Source: a bacterium
Lineage (GTDB): Bacteria; Patescibacteria; ABY1; JAGPKW01
DNA: 64,000 bases
Assembly: GCA_021780535.1 (NCBI GenBank)
Contig: JAJXYN010000009.1
Location: forward strand, 62,001-126,000
Direction: 5' to 3'
In this document: positions 60,346 to 64,000 of the stretch, piece after piece
Position numbering within the stretch: the stretch's first letter is position 1
Layout: every line of letters begins with the position of its first letter
Program-made: the position numbers and the translations under genes
The notes under the pieces: generated by a model
Database searches by the model: none
The model's input: the letters and a program-made list of their open reading frames with translations, nothing else
Told to the model about the DNA's origin: nothing

Positions 60346-61155
60346 TACCTTCTTTTTACCATTTGAGGTATCATAAACATGAATTTTTAGATTAATGTTC
60401 TTTCTCTCTCTATTTAAAATACTAGTTAATAATATATTTACTGTTCTTGAATCGTCATCAGAAATACCAATATGCATACCACGTTCTAAAAATGTCATTC
60501 TATTTTCAACATGCATATTTGATAGTATTTTTTCAAACTCTTGTTTTACATATTCACAAAATACTTCAAATGCTTTTGGTTTAAATACTCCTGGGTCATG
60601 ACACTCTTTAACCCCTAAAACTTCCATAGCGGATTCATCATTTTCCATTCCGTAAAATCTACAAATATTTATATAATAATCCAATATTTCTTCATTCGTC
60701 AGACTAGAATTATCAATATCCAAAAAATCCATATACGCTCTCTGATTTTTAATCAATGATATATAATCCAACCCATCAAAATTAGATAAAATCATTTCTT
60801 TGGCTGCTTTTTTAAAAGCAGACCTAGAATGACCTCGCGCTGTATTCCATGCAAATATAGACGCATTGTTAACACATTCTACAAAATCTTGCCACGATGA
60901 AGCTCGTGTTGATTCAAGTATTTGCTTAACAAATAGGTCATCATTTTCTTTTCTAAAATTAATCATTGATTTATAATAATCTATTTCATTAAAATACCCA
61001 AATTCTAAAAGATTAGTTCTTATAAAAGCAAATCTTTCAGTAGAAACTTCATCCCAGTCCCCATTTAATTTTTGTAAAAATATTGTGGTATTTAGTGTTC
61101 TTAGATTATTATCTATATCAAATACATAAGCTCTAAACATATCTTGTTGTTTCAT
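60340..61155 (-). CDS. HAD-superfamily-like hydrolase, unknown substrate
   Basis: 271 residues. HAD motifs can be read: VFDIDNNLRTL (motif I, DxD near residue 12), FAWNTARGHS (motif II region) and GISDDDSRTV (motif IV) near 230. The middle is helical and unassigned. AAGGAG lies 8 bases before the ATG. A phosphatase role is suggested by the motifs; the substrate cannot be inferred. Confidence 0.65.
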   Translation of the reverse strand: MKQQDMFRAYVFDIDNNLRTLNTTIFLQKLNGDWDEVSTERFAFIRTNLLEFGYFNEIDYYKSMINFRKENDDLFVKQILESTRASSWQDFVECVNNASIFAWNTARGHSRSAFKKAAKEMILSNFDGLDYISLIKNQRAYMDFLDIDNSSLTNEEILDYYINICRFYGMENDESAMEVLGVKECHDPGVFKPKAFEVFCEYVKQEFEKILSNMHVENRMTFLERGMHIGISDDDSRTVNILLTSILNRERKNINLKIHVYDTSNGKKKVF

Positions 61156-61256
61156 AATATTCTCCTTTCTTTGTGTTGTGCGTATTATAATATCATTAAA
61201 TTGGAAAAAAAATCAAATTTAATATAGAATTGTTAAATAATAATTTAAATTAATTT

Positions 61257-61886
61257 ATGTTGTCTGGTATAGTTTCAACTCTTTTGAGTATTTTCTTAAA
61301 AATGGGATACGCTGGAATTGTTATTTTAATGGCTTTTGAAAGTTCTATAATACCAATACCATCAGAATTAGTAATACCTCCTTTTGCATATTTAGCACAT
61401 GGTGGTGATTTTAATATAATATTAGTTATATTATTTGGCACTACTGGGAATTTAATAGGTGCTTTAATAAATTATTTTATATCGGCTAGTCTTGGAAGAT
61501 TTGTTGTTTATAAATTAGTTAATACAAAAATAGCAAACTTACTACTAATTAATGAAAAGAAGCTGGAAATTGCTGAAAATTATTTTAATAAAAATGGTGA
61601 AATATCAATATTTCTAGCTAGATTAATTCCAGTTGTTAGACATTTGATATCCATACCTGCTGGACTTTCTAAAATGAATATTATTAAATTTTCTATATTT
61701 ACAGTATTAGGATCTTTAACATGGAATACAATACTAGCAATATTAGGATACTCTATCGGATCTAATAAAGAATTAATAATTAAATACTCTTCACAAATTG
61801 GATATATAACTATAATTATCGGAATTATTTCTGTGATAATTATAACTATTGTAAATATGAATAAAAAAAGAAAAAGTGACAAATAA
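61257..61886 (+). CDS. DedA family membrane protein
   Basis: 209 residues, 5-6 hydrophobic segments, with the family marks ESSIIPIPSELVIPPFAYLA, a GNLIGALINYFISASLGRF stretch, FLARLIPVVRHLISIPAGL and LGSLTWN. DedA proteins move polyprenyl phosphate or phospholipids between membrane leaflets. Its 3' end overlaps the terminator used by the convergent lexA-like gene. Confidence 0.9.
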   Translation: MLSGIVSTLLSIFLKMGYAGIVILMAFESSIIPIPSELVIPPFAYLAHGGDFNIILVILFGTTGNLIGALINYFISASLGRFVVYKLVNTKIANLLLINEKKLEIAENYFNKNGEISIFLARLIPVVRHLISIPAGLSKMNIIKFSIFTVLGSLTWNTILAILGYSIGSNKELIIKYSSQIGYITIIIGIISVIIITIVNMNKKRKSDK

Positions 61887-61899
61887 ACCAGTCACTTAA
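61863..61899 (-). terminator. Terminator of the lexA-like gene
   Basis: Minus-strand AGTGAC/GTCACT hairpin followed by TTTTTCTTTTTTT; inside the dedA 3' end. Confidence 0.7.
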
Positions 61900-61909
61900 A
61901 AAAATATAC

Positions 61910-62602
61910 TTATAAATTTTTAGCTATTCCCTCAAACCCAGGATCTATCTTGGGCTTTTTTATAACTTGAATTATCTTACCGGAAACATAATAATCATCA
62001 TAATCGTCATAATGAATACATATAGGAGGATAATCTTTACTAGATTCTGAATAAAGTATTATTCTTTTATTTTTATCATCTCTAAAAAATTTTTTAATAT
62101 TTGCAAATTGGTCTATCGTTGATAAAACATAATCATTATTTTCAGGTTCGTTAATACTTAAATCAACAACCACATAATCTCCTTCTTCTATATTATTCCC
62201 ATTTACATTTGCCATATTCATAGAATCACCAACAGCTCTTATTACAAAAAGTCTTTTTATATCTTTATTGCCAATAATATTTTTTGATATTTTAAGATAT
62301 CCCTCTATATTCTCGTCAGCAAAAACTGTTGCAAAACCACAACTTGCAGAACCAACTATAGGCAATGATATTAAATTAGAATTTACATTTCTGTTTAATC
62401 CTCTATCTGCCTTAATTATTTTTTTATTAATTTTGTCAATATAAATCAATCCTTTTTTTTCTAATTGCAAAAGATGGTGTTTAACTTTTTGTGGATATTT
62501 TTCTTCTCCAATTTTTTTCCCTATCTCCCTGAGAGTTAAGCCATCAAATTCTTTTTTCTCTAAAAGTTTTAATATTTTTAATTGAAGATCGTGCATAATC
62601 AT
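61910..62602 (-). CDS. LexA-like S24 repressor
   Basis: 230 residues: an N-terminal winged helix (LTLREIGKKIG... LLQLEKKGLI), a linker, and an S24 protease domain with GSASCGFA (cleavage position Cys-Gly instead of Ala-Gly), catalytic Ser in VIRAVGDSMNM and catalytic Lys in FANIKKFF. It should be able to self-cleave. A consensus promoter overlapping an inverted repeat and a short leader ORF lie upstream, which suggests autoregulation. Possible SOS regulator; operator not proven. LexA or a phage-type repressor are both possible. Confidence 0.85.
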   Translation of the reverse strand: MIMHDLQLKILKLLEKKEFDGLTLREIGKKIGEEKYPQKVKHHLLQLEKKGLIYIDKINKKIIKADRGLNRNVNSNLISLPIVGSASCGFATVFADENIEGYLKISKNIIGNKDIKRLFVIRAVGDSMNMANVNGNNIEEGDYVVVDLSINEPENNDYVLSTIDQFANIKKFFRDDKNKRIILYSESSKDYPPICIHYDDYDDYYVSGKIIQVIKKPKIDPGFEGIAKNL

Positions 62603-62675
62603 ATAGTATAAATGAATAATGAAGAGTAATAAATAAAAATATAATTAATTATATAACCAATACAAACAGAGATTA

Positions 62676-62735
62676 TTATGCGGGATATAAATTAATTTCT
62701 CTACTTAATAATTTAACCCCGCAAATTTTCTCCAT
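62676..62735 (-). CDS. Putative leader peptide of the lexA-like gene
   Basis: A 19-codon frame (MEKICGVKLLSREINLYPA) begins shortly after the predicted transcript start. A GCGGG/CCCGC pairing brackets it. No strong ribosome site is seen; it may be a chance frame. Confidence 0.35.
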   Translation of the reverse strand: MEKICGVKLLSREINLYPA

Positions 62736-62754
62736 AAAAAAGGCTACCTGTTTA

Positions 62755-62783
62755 ATTATATTTAATTAAAAAAATATTGTCAA
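62755..62783 (-). promoter_or_regulatory. Promoter of the lexA-like gene, exact consensus
   Basis: Minus-strand TTGACA, 17-base spacer, TATAAT; leaves a leader of about 145 bases. Confidence 0.8.
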
Positions 62784-62809
62784 GTTTTTATAATTTTTTC
62801 TTGACAATA
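62775..62809. repeat. Inverted repeat over the lexA-like promoter (operator candidate)
   Basis: TATTGTCAAG and its exact complement CTTGACAATA, 15 bases apart; the left arm includes the -35 box. The rest of this gap (62810-62924) is AT-rich without other recognisable features. Confidence 0.55.
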
Positions 62810-62924
62810 CTTTAAATGTTGACAAAATCCTGATTTATAAATTTATTTATTTTATTATTATTTATACAATAATCTAATAATTCACTATTTTTAAGTTTAA
62901 ATAACAAATATTCATCTTTTTAAA

Positions 62925-64000
62925 TTATAATTTGTTTGCGATAATACCACCACCAATAACTATATCATTATCATAGAAAACTATTGATTGCCCTGGTTGT
63001 ATAGACATCTGCTTTTCTTTAAACATCACTTTAATCGATGTTTTATTAATCGGTATTATTTTACAATCAATAAAATTACCATGTGCTCTCATTTTAGCTT
63101 GAATATTATCCATCTCATTATCAAGACTTTCTATGGATATAAAATTTAGGTCAACAGCTATAAGACCACTTGAATATAAATATTCTTTTGGACCAACCAC
63201 TATTGTATTTGATTCTGCATCTATTTTTATTACATAAAAAATTTCTCCAGCTCCACCTAAATCCAATCCCTTTCTTTGACCTATTGTATAATTAACAATA
63301 CCATCATGTTCTCCTATTACTACTCCATTTATATTTATAATATCCCCTTTTTTTATTTTTTTATCTTTAAAAAGAACTGCATAATCTTCTGCTTCTACGA
63401 AGTCTTGACTCTCATCTTTTTCTGCATATTCTTTGAAACCAATTTCTGTTGCTAATTTTTTTAGATCCGTCTTTAAATATTCACCTATTGGAAATATTAA
63501 ATTAGATAATTGACCTTGTGTTAATTTATATAAAAAATATGATTGGTCTTTTTTTGGATCTATTGATTTTTTAATAAAATATCTACCAGTTTTTTCATTT
63601 TTGTCTATTCTCACATAGTGACCCGTTGCAAAATAATCAAATTTTATACCTGATTTTTTTGATTCTTCCAATAAATAGCCAAATTTAATTTTAGAATTAC
63701 AAGCAATGCATGGATTTGGAGTACTCCCATCTAAATAAGAATTACAAAAATAATCAACAACATTTTCTTTATATTGTTTTTTTAAATCAATAATATAATG
63801 CTTTATATCTATTTTTTGACAAGCTTTTTTAGCTTCTTCTATTTCTCTCTCTTCATTTGGCCCATAACATCCACTTTTTTCTGTTTCTGGCAAATTGGCT
63901 GTTTTATCATAAATGCTCATTGTGACGCCTATGACTTCATACCCTTGTTGTTTCAATAAATAAGCGGACATTGTAGAATCTATACCTCCGCTCATTCCAA
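62925..64000 (-). CDS. mnmA: tRNA-specific 2-thiouridylase MnmA, 5' end cut off
   Basis: MnmA thiolates wobble uridine of tRNA-Glu, -Gln and -Lys. The ATP-pyrophosphatase loop GMSGGIDSTMSAYLL is present but the frame continues past the window end, so the first residues are missing. Catalytic cysteines are in NPCIACN and in the GCYGPNEE region; FATGHYVRID, KKDQSYFLYKL and TIGQRKGLDLGG are family hallmarks. It acts on the same wobble position as the Elp3/Trm9 pair, though on another carbon. Confidence 0.96.
   Translation of the reverse strand, partial: GMSGGIDSTMSAYLLKQQGYEVIGVTMSIYDKTANLPETEKSGCYGPNEEREIEEAKKACQKIDIKHYIIDLKKQYKENVVDYFCNSYLDGSTPNPCIACNSKIKFGYLLEESKKSGIKFDYFATGHYVRIDKNEKTGRYFIKKSIDPKKDQSYFLYKLTQGQLSNLIFPIGEYLKTDLKKLATEIGFKEYAEKDESQDFVEAEDYAVLFKDKKIKKGDIININGVVIGEHDGIVNYTIGQRKGLDLGGAGEIFYVIKIDAESNTIVVGPKEYLYSSGLIAVDLNFISIESLDNEMDNIQAKMRAHGNFIDCKIIPINKTSIKVMFKEKQMSIQPGQSIVFYDNDIVIGGGIIANKL

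Overview
The window is about 64 kb of very AT-rich bacterial chromosome, by eye near 25-28% G+C. It reads as a Candidate Phyla Radiation (Patescibacteria) genome. The signs are an archaeal-type UMP kinase, small or degenerate versions of several enzymes, many short lineage-specific coiled-coil or membrane proteins, an oxygen-defence set typical of anaerobes (desulfoferrodoxin, rubrerythrin, thioredoxin reductase), and few biosynthetic genes. Most stop codons are TAA and long genes are not broken by TGA, so the standard bacterial code applies. No rRNA, CRISPR array, complete insertion sequence or replication origin was found. Both ends cut genes: a CapA-like protein at the left and mnmA at the right.

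Layout. 0-6 kb: CapA-like end, desulfoferrodoxin, pyrH, trpS, a Trm9-like methyltransferase and an Elp3 homologue. 6-12 kb: small membrane proteins, glyA, rlmN and folD, with two long non-coding transcription units. 12-19 kb: mfd, PEP synthase, thioredoxin reductase. 19-24 kb: a four-gene lineage-specific cluster built around a 1,414-residue coiled-coil membrane protein. 24-31 kb: a degenerate DHH protein, a third non-coding unit, a peptidase-E-like gene, two broken genes, tRNA-Ala and tRNA-Ile(UAU). 31-38 kb: HD-GYP protein, PAP2/LssY protein, O-antigen-ligase-like protein, valS, a secreted repeat protein. 38-45 kb: uvrA, tRNA-Leu, an M16 peptidase and small unknowns. 45-52 kb: response regulator, PIF1-like helicase, yggU, trigger factor, bactofilin-like membrane protein, XerC/D. 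52-64 kb: tRNA-Arg and tRNA-His, PhoH-PIN protein, a receiver-only regulator, a RadC-like/HEPN pair, rubrerythrin, rpsT with a histone-H1-like tail, ychF, lipid kinase, tRNA methyltransferase-like protein, HAD-like protein, DedA, a LexA-like repressor and mnmA.

How the genes work together. Translation and tRNA modification dominate: TrpS, ValS, five tRNAs, Elp3/Trm9-like, RlmN, TrmG10-like, MnmA, S20, YchF and trigger factor. DNA repair and recombination are represented by Mfd, UvrA, the PIF1-like helicase, XerC/D, RadC-like and LexA-like proteins. One-carbon metabolism is GlyA plus FolD. The envelope set is PAP2/LssY, O-antigen-ligase-like, undecaprenol/diacylglycerol kinase, DedA, CapA and the bactofilin-like protein.

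The most unusual content is non-coding. Three gene-free stretches (6.4-6.7, 11.3-11.7 and 25.4-25.7 kb) each carry a near-consensus sigma70-type promoter on the minus strand, 330-385 nt of hairpin-rich sequence with repeats that permit alternative pairings, and an intrinsic terminator. The three promoters are related in sequence. Two loci in front of trpS and mfd share a second family of long stem-loops whose arms differ but stay complementary. A further signal is a minority of genes with strong Shine-Dalgarno sequences and often higher G+C, set among housekeeping genes that lack them.
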